The notes beneath the pieces were generated by a model. It was not told where the DNA came from. It saw only the letters and a list, made by a program, of their open reading frames with translations, and did not search any database. Shown here piece after piece: positions 39,801 to 48,228 of a stretch of 64,000 nucleotides of DNA. This DNA is from Peronospora farinosa. Taxonomy: Eukaryota > Oomycota > Peronosporomycetes > Peronosporales > Peronosporaceae. Both the position numbers and the translations under genes were made by a program. The first letter of the stretch is position 1. Each line of letters opens with the position of its first letter. The stretch lies in NCBI GenBank assembly GCA_947646735.1, contig CANTFK010000129.1:533253-597252 (forward strand). The letters are read 5' to 3'.

Positions 39801-41363
39801 TCCCTTAGCCTCGAGCTTACCATACGAGATGATGTTTCGCTCGAGGTTCGCGGCGTACTGTACATCGAGAAGTTGGATGGAATTCACAACCCCGAGTGCA
39901 ATAACTTCAATGTTGACACTCCCTTGCTTGGTAATCCGGAGCACGCCTCCATCTGTTGCAGCTGTCAAGCATTCGTTTCGACAGTCGCTCGGGTTGACGA
40001 GCAGAGACAAGTCGTTGACAAGGTGTCTGCTCGACCCACTGTCGAGGATCCAGTGATTGTCTTGGAGACGATCACCATTGTCGATCGCAAATGTGAAACT
40101 TGGTCTTCGGACCTTGGACATCTGTCTCTTGGGGAACATCGACTTGATATGTCCCACCTCGCCGCATCTGTAACACGTTCGTTGGTCATTGTCATTTGAT
40201 TCTTTCAGTACCTTGTGCTTGACCTTGTCTCTTGACTCCTTCCTTGGTTCAACAGCATTGACCACGTCACGTCCGAGATGCTTCGCGTGGTTGTCAATCT
40301 CCGTTGACTGGGCAAACTGTGCCAATTCCTCGGCTTGGCGCAAGCAGTCGGTTCGATGAATGTCCAGCCTGGACATCATGGTCATTCGCATATGCGGGTC
40401 TGCATAATGGACGATGTTATCCAACACCAGGGTATCTGCCCCTCCGCAAGCATCACTGACTGCCGTCAGGTACAGGAAATGGTCCGTCCAACTTCTGTGA
40501 GGTGCCTTGGGAGCCGTAAACAATTTCATGCTTTGGGCAGGCGTGATTTTAGTGCTAAAGGTCTGAAGCAGCCTTTGCATAGCATGCTCCAGGGTTTGAC
40601 TTTCACACCACCAAGTCTCCACTTGACGACGATAGTACGTCTGTGCCTTACCGGCCAGGTGTTGTCCTAAGACATCCACCTTGATGTCTTCCGGCCACGT
40701 GAATCCACACGCACGCTCGGCAAAACCAACTTGACGCACAAATTCCTTGCCCCATCCGAGGAAACCACTACCAAGGCCATGGTATAGTTCCTTCCCATCA
40801 AAAGCTTGTAGTGCAAGCTTCCGATGTTGCGCGTCTGGCATCCCCACAACCTGTTGTCTTAGGTTGGCATGCATCACGTTCGGCATACCCGCGCCGGGGT
40901 AATAGCCTGGTACCCCTGCCATAAAATGTGCAAGTTCCGGCGCTTGTACCATGTTGCGGTCTGCTTCAACATGGCCTGCTTGATGATTTGCATCATCAGC
41001 TTCGTAGTGTCGTCTGGCTCCAAAGTACGTAGCCGTCGACACGTCGTTCGGTGACCTCTTCCGGGGAGGGGTAAGTTCCAAAGCCTGGATGTTCATCCCT
41101 CCACCCGCTCCCAGAGCCGAACCAAAGACGCTTGACTCCGCAGAGTCCTTCCGGTGTCCACCGGCATGCTCCTTCTGGGAGACCTCCATCCGATTCAACC
41201 GATCAGATAGGTCTCCGAGCATGGCAAGCACCTTGCCCAGTGCCGCATCAGGCACTGCCGACTTTTCTTCGAGGTGGTCGTCGTTAACCCGATTAGGGTC
41301 GCCGACTGCCACGTTAGGCATAGCCTGTTTGGGCTTGCCCACAACACGTTCCGTTGGGCTCAT
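36831..41363 (-). CDS. Copia gag-pol polyprotein, 1,510 aa
   Basis: Single unbroken ORF. Gag region to ~400; zinc knuckle CYRCGEVGHIKSMF near 400, whose last ligand position is Phe instead of Cys. Protease motif LDSGSSRHLV near 441. Integrase: His/His/Cys/Cys zinc domain (HRRLGH ... CLACAQGK, about 595-632), then catalytic Asp in DLKGPM, Asp in RTDGGGEY and Glu in KAERMHR. RT: YVDDLSVTG near 1174 with SLYGLKQAGRLWSKLL upstream. RNase H: WSDADFAADKSDRKSVSG, STMEAEFIS and WVDNQAAIKQ. Start ATG (41361-41363) lies in the putative primer-binding site, and the stop TAG (36831-36833) in the 3' LTR. How Gag and Pol ratios are set is unclear, since there is no frameshift between them. Confidence 0.95.
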   Translation of the reverse strand: MSPTERVVGKPKQAMPNVAVGDPNRVNDDHLEEKSAVPDAALGKVLAMLGDLSDRLNRMEVSQKEHAGGHRKDSAESSVFGSALGAGGGMNIQALELTPPRKRSPNDVSTATYFGARRHYEADDANHQAGHVEADRNMVQAPELAHFMAGVPGYYPGAGMPNVMHANLRQQVVGMPDAQHRKLALQAFDGKELYHGLGSGFLGWGKEFVRQVGFAERACGFTWPEDIKVDVLGQHLAGKAQTYYRRQVETWWCESQTLEHAMQRLLQTFSTKITPAQSMKLFTAPKAPHRSWTDHFLYLTAVSDACGGADTLVLDNIVHYADPHMRMTMMSRLDIHRTDCLRQAEELAQFAQSTEIDNHAKHLGRDVVNAVEPRKESRDKVKHKVLKESNDNDQRTCYRCGEVGHIKSMFPKRQMSKVRRPSFTFAIDNGDRLQDNHWILDSGSSRHLVNDLSLLVNPSDCRNECLTAATDGGVLRITKQGSVNIEVIALGVVNSIQLLDVQYAANLERNIISYGKLEAKGCVLEYRGERRVLTSGFGGAPVMDVECNNNVLVVAVTGPCNKTSHLPPREMTAAINSPEYNSDSDVQSGTLMQFHRRLGHLCYETIIKMAKDPASGIRLTDTRRMNCLACAQGKQTKASQSKKDSGQNSPIDVIGGVICSDLKGPMTPRDRLGNRYLVNFIDHRSNYCRVFLARSKDVAALKFKHFLMSFEREFNCNIHVLRTDGGGEYKTLDVFCKANGVSRQVSEARNQASNGKAERMHRTIMNMVRSMVFASNLPLHFWGDAAEYAIYILNRSRTKSNPGGVSPMEFLTTKVPNLNDIVAFGSTCTVHVDARNKSLGERGKAAIIIGKSDETKGYKVYIPKDKVVVVTQHVRNIETLSDGRNGQDYSYTERIEHQEEISTDDKQKVQVPSSVKKRAAKARSGRKPGWTRERHGTRSMSRRAKKVVGEGPAERQDVVNAVIAQDPKHYGEAMRSGDRQKWTTAMTEELDALKSNGVWTIVLPPKGAHVLHNKWVYKTKTDANGDVERYKARLVVCGNEQVFGVDYTLTFAAVMDLATVKLILVLSRRWNVPARHGDVPNAYVKAEKEEHLDIYMKVPKGMVLSDQELKLHGVKTSSDLVLLLKKSLYGLKQAGRLWSKLLDIKLRQGGFQQCTTDMCLYYKYKGETCTVVGVYVDDLSVTGTEQGAVVEFFMEMSLLSIKDLGVVNKFLGLRINLNDETGYVLDQEVMIDLLLKEFGLDSANGVRTPIGDECNAEDEDTVEYLSAKGAKGEPSVKSFQSLVGSLLWIARCTRPDICFAVHKATRQTHKPTTKDWKIAKRITRYLKMSKGLKLHLNGVGPTSNDVQVECWSDADFAADKSDRKSVSGCVLTMDGAVVMWTCKKQSGVSLSTMEAEFISASQAGRELLGLRELLGELKLKISEPMPMWVDNQAAIKQLESEKSTSSAKHVDIRFKFILHHVREGVVQPKFIKSEDMMADILTKTLPAPRMEDLRAMFKLKSIQDAVEEEC
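36837..36849 (-). promoter_or_regulatory. Polypurine tract of the copia element
   Basis: On the minus strand the bases just before the 3' LTR are GGTTGAGGAGGAG, purine-rich and directly abutting the TG of the LTR, as needed for plus-strand priming. The same bases encode the last Val/Glu residues of gag-pol. Confidence 0.75.
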
Positions 41364-41367
41364 AACC
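41351..41367 (-). promoter_or_regulatory. Putative primer-binding site matching tRNA-iMet anticodon arm
   Basis: The 17 minus-strand bases right after the 5' LTR are GGTTATGAGCCCAACGG. Their complement, CCGTTGGGCTCATAACC, matches the anticodon stem-loop of eukaryotic initiator tRNA-Met as I know it (GGGCYCAUAACCC), with CAT in the anticodon position, rather than a tRNA 3' end. This is the half-tRNA priming arrangement known for Drosophila copia. The element's own ATG is the complement of that CAT. Confidence 0.6.
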
Positions 41368-41743
41368 TGTTAGATTGAAGTGAAGTAGTGGTGCACTTGT
41401 GCACGTAGAGGTAGAAGTAAAAGTAAAATATATTAAGCATTAACTTTCCTCGTTCGTTAATACCTACACATGCATGCGAAACCGACTGCAACTATACCAT
41501 CTATAGTTCACGTCTATCCCGCTCCGTCCCATCTGTTACGACATCGACAAGACGATGTGGTAATCTCGTCGCCTCGTCCCATATGTCGCAACATCCTGAT
41601 GGTCCGACGTGGCGATATCGTCGCCTCGTCCCATCTGTCAGCACGTCAAATCTGTTTAGTCAATCAGGTACGGTTGTTACTTACCGCGTAACAGGGTATT
41701 GCCCTTGACCTTCACGGCCTATCAACAACAATAGCTTCTAACA
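41368..41743 (-). repeat. Copia LTR, 5' LTR relative to element
   Basis: 376 bp; no difference from the copy at 36461-36836 was found on reading both through. Followed by target duplication GCTGC (41744-41748). Confidence 0.93.
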
Positions 41744-44019
41744 GCTGCTAGGCTAAAGTTATACACGAGTATGTTAACGAAGTGCACTACGAGAACAAGA
41801 TGGCAGACTTGTGAAGTCGTCCTATGTGCAATTAGTTTAGGGCGTCTCTTACATGGCGACTAGTTCGGACTGCACAAGGTGGACAATCCGCATGGGGAGA
41901 CCAAAAAATGCCATTACTATTTTTCTTTACGCACCTCCTTACGTGTGATGCCGTCTCTGGCTCGACACAGAGGATATACCACCAAGTCGTTGGTGTTCGT
42001 GGCCACTACTATGCAAACGATGGCAAAACGACTGAGTGCTTGCAGTTGTTTTCGAATGCTTGTCATCGTGTCATTTTACACGTAGCAACGGCCTACAATG
42101 TACCACAATACGTCTTTCAAAGGTCGTCGCGCAGCTCTAAAATCACGTGTCGTTTTCGTCGATGAAAACAATTGACCAGCCACCTCGAACAACGGCGTAA
42201 GGAATGTGGCAAATGTGGCCTGACTCAGGTCACACAAGGGTGATATCGAAATGTTGTAACGTATTCAGCCTGACGCAGTAAATTCTCCGTCAGGCTGAAT
42301 ATACGTTTGGTGGTAAGCAAACGATTTTAACGAGTACTGCAGCCTGAGTATTGTCTTGATGAGAAGCGATAACTCGATCCCTTTTGACTCTTCTAACATT
42401 GTTTGGGAGCTGAAATGCCCTATGAGTGTCGCGCTAGATTTGTTGCAGAAATGATGAACTTGCAAGACTCGGTGCATTCAAGTGCAGAACGCGTTGTGTG
42501 GTAAAATGCGGTATATTCGGGGATATGCATGCGCCTTAGCGGTGGTTGTAAGCACACATCATGAGCCACGGTTAAACCTTCGTTGAGCAGTTTCAATACC
42601 TGCATCAGAGGCATCAATTAGGTTGCTATCAATGCTCAACAAGCGAGTCAAACCGTCAATGGTAACAGGAAAGTTTTAGACAGAATCTGCTTGGATGTCA
42701 ACCGACGAGACATCACCACATGGAGGGGATTGCTGGACAAATATGAGTGTGACGTGATGTCCGACTTTGCGTACGGAAGCGTTTTGACCAATTCAAATAG
42801 CTTAACAGTATAGATCAACGGGCAGAGTAAGTTTCGTGCACGTCCCGAGTTCCTAAAGCTTCGTCAAAGCACGTGGATGAGCAGATTAACGTTCCTTAGC
42901 TAGTCGTAACGTATATGACGGGTAACTTCGACTTCGTCCCGACATATAATGTTTGAAGCAACACAAACCTCATTCAACCGAATGAAGATAAAGGTCTTCA
43001 CTGACGAATCGCGCGATGCTGAATTGAATTGCGTGATAACGTAACTCTCGTGTGATGTTATCACGAGCAACCCTTTCGAGGAAGAAGAGCAGTCAGGCGC
43101 TAGAAAAGAACTAGAAGCGTACTATGACCAGGTGGAAAAAAGAAGGAAAAAGAAGCGAGGACGCGTCCCAAGACCGGTAACGTAATGATGGCCCGTTTTC
43201 CTGTCACAGCTATGAGCACCCAAACTGATGACGACTCCCATTCTTGCGTGGTGATTTAAGCCAAGCTGGATGTCACCTCTATTCATGGTAAGCTGCATGA
43301 ATGCAGCACACTTGAACCCATACTTGCATAAATTTGTTGAATGCAGAGCCGAACATCAGGAATGCAAACTGTCCATCACAGCATCCCGACAGCGACATCG
43401 GAGAGACATCTTCTTGCGCCTTCTTTTCTGTTCTTAGAATTCGTAGTGGTGGCCGAAGTCGAAGAATTTCCACAAGACGCACTTCGTCCGTCTTCAGCGT
43501 CTTACAACCCAGCGATCACGTGAATGTCTTACTGTCGGTCTCGAATAGTACCACGAAAATGCGGCTCGAGTCTTCCAGCGGGCCATTGCCTACTTTGTGT
43601 CGTTGCACAAAAGATGCAGTAGCTTTCTTGCTAACGAAACTCTGCATGTCGATGAAGACTACCAGTGTGTTCGAGCTTCGAGTCGCGAATTTTGAAGTTG
43701 CGAGAGCATCTTTGTATAGACAACTTATCATCGGGAGATCCGAACAAGTGAGCGTCACAAGTGATGATGACTAAAACAAAGTACCAATCGACCAGACTGC
43801 GAAACTTTCCTTGTTATTGTACTTGTCCGATAACAAGCAGCAAGTGGAGGAAGCCATCTGGAGGAAATGCTTGTATGGAAGCAAAATCTATTCAGGCTAA
43901 GCGATAATATATATGAGTTCGCTCGATCACCTAACTAGCTTTGGTCGACTACGGTATGGGTCAACAACACTTATTACCTTGGCAACACCTAGTGTTTCTC
44001 TTTTTATATACATTTCTGC
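41744..44019. other. 2.3-kb gene-poor stretch
   Basis: Short plus-strand frames (41879-42165, 43334-43774) show no recognisable domain. A Glu/Lys-rich open patch at about 43070-43190 (EEEEQSGARKELEAYY, then KRRKKKRG) looks like a fragment of a former coding region, closed by stops both sides. A hairpin is listed separately. Probably decayed repeats. Confidence 0.45.
42263..42300. repeat. Perfect 13-bp inverted repeat (hairpin)
   Basis: ATTCAGCCTGACG at 42263-42275 and its exact reverse complement at 42288-42300, loop 12 bp; pairing extends to GTAT/ATAC with a 2-base bulge. Confidence 0.85.
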
Positions 44020-44925
44020 TTAGACAAGTCCGAGGTAGCTGAAGATCATGAGCGCTATCCACAGGTAACTGAACGGTACGCCCAGGATCCACAGCATAAA
44101 GAAGATCAACAACAAGTTGCCACCGCCAATCCGATATTGCGAAAGATGTCCGTTCGCCTGAGGTCCATTGTCACCTGCAACATTCGGACCGCCCGGTGCA
44201 CTACTTAACAACACCCAACAACGTCAACAACTTCCATACATTCCTTGACAGCATGAGACGCGTCAACGCACCGTTGTCTCTGGTTATTTACCCGGTGCGC
44301 GCGCATCCCCGGCGTGCCCACACCACGGGCTCCACCAAACGACGTAAAAGAGAATCCTGGTCCAAACTGCGACATATGGACACGAGATCCTCCAAAATTG
44401 TGCATGCCTCCTCTACCCCGCATACCTTCCTGGAAAAACATGGAGAACGGGTCCTGGCCACTAAAAAACGTGCGGAAAATCTCCTCTGCATTCTGTCCCT
44501 GGAACGGTTGCATGTTTGGTCCACCGTTACCTGCAGCACTTTGGATTCCAGCTTTGCCAAAGCGATCGTATTGACGTCGCTTGTCTGGATCAGATAGTAT
44601 CGAATAAGCCTACGAATGATCCAAATAGTAGCCCCCTTTGTGTTAGCGAGCTCCTGGGTAAGTACTCCCAGTCAAAATATGGTCATGCACCTCGCCAATC
44701 TCTTTAAATTTGACTTCTGCTGCCTCTTTATCGTCTATATTCTTGTCTAAAACACCGCAATGAAGTGTTAAAATAATACGTCCAAGCGGGTGTTGAGTGT
44801 AAAAAGGGAAAAGGTCGCGTACCTGGATGAAAGCGGATGGCCATCTTGCGGTAAGCGCGTTTGATCTCATCCTCTGTAGCAGTCTTTTCGATGCCTAGCG
44901 TCGTATAGTAATCCACGTCGGCCAT
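44020..44925 (-). CDS. DnaJ (Hsp40) co-chaperone with C-terminal membrane tail
   Basis: Four exons splice in frame to 225 residues: 44925-44823, 44746-44691, 44609-44272, 44200-44020. The J-domain (residues 1-68) begins [19 protein letters not shown] and contains HPD, with the intron falling between HP and D. A Gly/Phe/Met-rich region follows ([19 protein letters not shown] ... GGMHNFGG); no zinc-finger repeats. The last ~35 residues are strongly hydrophobic ([15 protein letters not shown], then [15 protein letters not shown]), which suggests a tail-anchored protein of ER or mitochondrial membrane with the J-domain in the cytosol, like ER-bound type II/III J-proteins. It stimulates Hsp70 ATPase. 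The last intron was chosen by phase (GTGCGT...AGTAG, 71 bp). Confidence 0.85.
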
Positions 44926-46368
44926 AATCGCTACTTCCTTCAGACTACAGTGATGAATTGTTAGGACCACCTCCAAGCGACATTCATAAAGTATGTACAC
45001 CACGCCAATAAATTGTAAATTAAGTTTTACAGGTGACTGTGCCCAACAACTGGCACGAATTTCTAACCTCAATTCAGTTGGCACGGAATCTTTTGCCAAA
45101 TAGTGATCAATCAGTAGAAACTAAACATCAATAGAAATTGCAGCTCTCTTTTACAATCGATGATCTCTTGATGTTCCACAATGTCTGAGTACAAAAGGAA
45201 AGTGAAAAGTTGGCGGTATCTCATAGACCTTAAGATGACGCAATACCGTCCGGAGATAAACCGTATGTTGACTTGGATGCAGCAGTGACTGCCAAGTCAA
45301 CGATTCATCTGATACAAAGACGCTTTTTTACGTTCTAAAAACAGACGTCATAAAATACAAAGCAGAGGTTGCGACCGAATGTTGCAATTCTATAATCTCG
45401 TGGTGCATGAAATTACTCGGAGCTCTTCAGTAGACGCCAATCATTCTAGGCTGACCACAACCATAGCAGCCTCATCGATGACAACTTGAATACGCTCCAG
45501 GGCTCATTACACATGAGAAGAAAAACTGAGGTAAATACTCCTTCGACAGCTCAATAGGTACAGCTGGATCGAGTGGTGGGTCTCTATCGTCCATACCTAC
45601 AATTCTGAAGAGTTAAGGCAAAAGGATCTTGCTCCTTTGGACGAAAACCAAACGTCTTTGCAGCTTGAACAGCACGCGCTTTCCTCATAGTTACGACAGA
45701 AAGCATCTGGTTTTTGAATACAACGTCGTCGACTGAAAGGAGGAGAAGCTCGGATAACGTTCAAAACTTGTCGTCGTCATGGACTGCGCAATATCTACCC
45801 ATATCTTGACTTTGACGTGGTCGCACGTTGTCGAGTAATCCAAGCTCATGTTTTATTGGAAACGAGACCACACATACCCTTAATTCTTGTGTGCCGTAGC
45901 GTCGAGCGTAAGCAAAAGCTGAGAAATGACAAGTCTCCGTTCGGGTTATTACCTTTCTTACTGCGTCCCACATGATTTCGTAGATAGTCAACTTTGACCT
46001 AGTGGAGTAACAATTACCAGCTTGTAGTAGGACGAGGTTAGTGAATACTACAATGCTTCATTGCTAACTCTCGTTAAGCTCCTTCATGCGTGAGGGTCGA
46101 CACGGGTTGGTTGAGCACTATGAAATTTACTCAGCACAGGTCGTGGAGGAGCGATGCATCACCATCAAAAGGAGAGTCAACTCGTCCTGTCTGCCCAATC
46201 TCCTTAAACGTGAACCAAATGAGCGTCAATGCTAGTAGAGTCTCAAATCTCAAACTCTTATCGAAGACGCTATACAACCAAGCAGCGCGCAAGACGGCAG
46301 TCCAGAAACGGGTATTTTTTACTTGCAATCAAGGCGTCTTAAACGACTTCAGACGTATAATCAAATGT
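44926..46368. other. 1.4-kb spacer, no recognisable gene
   Basis: Only short frames. A 10-bp inverted repeat (GTTGACTTGG at 45267-45276 with its complement at 45292-45301) is present. The part next to 44926 should hold the DnaJ promoter. Confidence 0.45.
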
Positions 46369-47346
46369 CTAGAATTCGAGAGACTGACCCGTCACGTTAA
46401 GTCCCTGCTGTGCTGATGCTCTGATCTGATCCACCAGCTCTTCTAGTTCAACGCTTTGCTTCTCGCCGTCTGTAAATTGCACCACCCACTTTGTAGGCGA
46501 GCTCTCACTAGTCTGCCATCCGATCACCTGTCCAGTTATCCACTCGGTCATCATCGTGCCACTCTTTTCATTAGTATATTCGGTCGTCTTGAGCATTCTC
46601 CAAAGCACCGGTCTTCCGGGCAATGCCGTAAACTCTGTCATGAGCTTCTCTTTATCATACCGGTCCGTCTCTTTAACATTCTCCTGTTTTTCCCTACTGT
46701 GACAGACTTCAATGGTCGAGTTTCTATCATCATTAACCCACTCAGACTCGGAACTATTGACTTCTTCAAGCGCTTCTTCTTCAGCTACTAGTGAATCAAG
46801 TGAAGCTGCTGTTGGCCAGATTGAATCTGTAGGTGGATCAGCTTCTAGAACCCGCCTCTTGTGCTTTCTGAGCGTCAACAGCCGGTTTTTTATTTGACTT
46901 TCACTTGGCAGTTTGGCAAGCATTGCTGGTTGTCCTGCATACTTTTCTTTAAGATTGATAAAACATTTCTTGGGTCGAAATCCTCCGGTTAGCAATCCGT
47001 CAACTTCTACTTTCACGGACCAATCAATCCCCACTTTCTTCCGATTGGAAATTTCGGTTCCGTGCCGTCCGGCGCCTGCTAATTGAAAAGTCACTGGAAT
47101 TTCCGCTTCTTCTTTATCGATTTCAATGACCCGGAGTCGTCGTCCGCATCGTTCGTGAGAAATACAGCGAAACACTTTCCCATTAGAAGTTGGGCCGTAA
47201 TTGTACGCAATAACGTATCGGAATCTGTCGTAGGAATGAAGACCTATCATGGCCTCTTTTAAGGATAAGTACGTCGAAATGTGGCGGTAGGCCACCGTGT
47301 AGCGGGGCATCGAAAAAACGAATGGTGGCCGTAATATGATGAACAA
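46369..47346 (-). CDS. Transposon-derived ORF, FLYWCH-like N-terminus and chromo/Tudor-like C-terminus
   Basis: One exon of 325 codons; the ATG at 47310 is an alternative start. Residues about 35-110 (SYDRFRYVIAYNYG, FRCISHERCGRRLRV, FQLAGAGRHGTEI) have the Cys/His spacing of the DNA-binding domain found at the N-terminus of Mutator-like transposases. The C-terminal ~70 residues (TGQVIGWQTSESSPTKWVVQ, FTDGEKQSVELEELV) look like a small beta-barrel reader domain. There is no DDE transposase core. It could be a truncated element, or a host gene made from one; the frame is intact, which favours recent or selected sequence. Function unknown. Confidence 0.5.
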   Translation of the reverse strand: MFIILRPPFVFSMPRYTVAYRHISTYLSLKEAMIGLHSYDRFRYVIAYNYGPTSNGKVFRCISHERCGRRLRVIEIDKEEAEIPVTFQLAGAGRHGTEISNRKKVGIDWSVKVEVDGLLTGGFRPKKCFINLKEKYAGQPAMLAKLPSESQIKNRLLTLRKHKRRVLEADPPTDSIWPTAASLDSLVAEEEALEEVNSSESEWVNDDRNSTIEVCHSREKQENVKETDRYDKEKLMTEFTALPGRPVLWRMLKTTEYTNEKSGTMMTEWITGQVIGWQTSESSPTKWVVQFTDGEKQSVELEELVDQIRASAQQGLNVTGQSLEF

Positions 47347-48228
47347 TAACCGGTTTTTTATACACCATCAGTTCGATGAGAAGGGGCATCATCTCTTTCG
47401 TTCTGATGGGGTGTCAAAGTAGAGTTGCTGCATAAGGCTTTACGTTATGAAGTTGTATTGGAATGTGCTACTGTCATTTCATAGAGTTGTAGCTATCGAG
47501 GGCAGCAGCTACACAGTTTTTCCAGCTTGGAAGCTTGCAGTAGAGCCCACCTCTACAACGAAAACAATGAGGCATCCATTTCGTAGACCCAAAACAATGA
47601 AATAATACGAATGTGCGTTCTGGGCGGTGCGAGAAGGATCAGTTTGTGCAAATTGGCGTTTACGCGCTAGTAGGCAATTCGCTGCAAGCTCATTGAACCA
47701 GCAGACACGAGCATACTAGTATCTGCCGTGTTCTAGGACAGCAGGTAGCTCCTTTGTATTTTGTTTAGCAAATGTACAATACCTTTCGTGATGCCCTTAA
47801 TAAAAGACCTGCTTTCATGGTCGTTCCATTGTTGCAACTAGCCATCCGGTCCACCTCGAGTTTGATTCACTTGCACAAGTAGAGATTGTTTTGTGCTGGT
47901 CCCAACATTTTTGTTTTGGTCACGAAGGACTGAAAGTTCAAGCTGCAACCAGTAGCCCGTGAAAGTGACAAAAGAAACTTAAGCCTTGTCCAGCAGCATT
48001 GCTCCTTTATATACCAAGTGATATGAGCGAATCATCATGCTCACGTCATTTGTTGCGCTCTCATGAGACGGTGCATTGTCGAATGGCTGCATTAGCGATA
48101 TACTATACATAGGAAACGTATACCCTACCCCTTTCTTGTCAAAAGCTGCCGTACCCCTCGAAATTAGCGTACACCACACTACATTCTACTTCCAAAATCC
48201 TCAGCCAGTGAGAAAGCCAACGCAAAGG
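47347..48228. other. Spacer upstream of the CID/CCCH gene
   Basis: No recognisable coding sequence. The interval separates the minus-strand transposon ORF from the plus-strand RNA-processing gene and should contain the latter's promoter. Confidence 0.4.

Larger units (their letters stand above)
36461..41743 (-). mobile_element. Intact Ty1/copia LTR retrotransposon (5,283 bp)
   Basis: Two 376-bp LTRs flank one 1,510-codon gag-pol ORF on the minus strand, with a 5-bp target duplication (GCTGC). Both LTRs start TGTTAG and end CTAACA. By eye the copies are identical, and the ORF is unbroken, so insertion is recent and the element may be active. Pol order protease-integrase-RT-RNase H defines copia. 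Probable primer-binding site and polypurine tract are listed separately. It lies between the lipase 3' end and a gene-poor stretch, apparently without breaking a gene. Confidence 0.95.

Noticed and set aside
41351..41367. tRNA-Met-like sequence as a tRNA gene
   Set aside because: Only the anticodon arm is present, with no acceptor, D or T arm; its place next to the LTR fits a primer-binding site.
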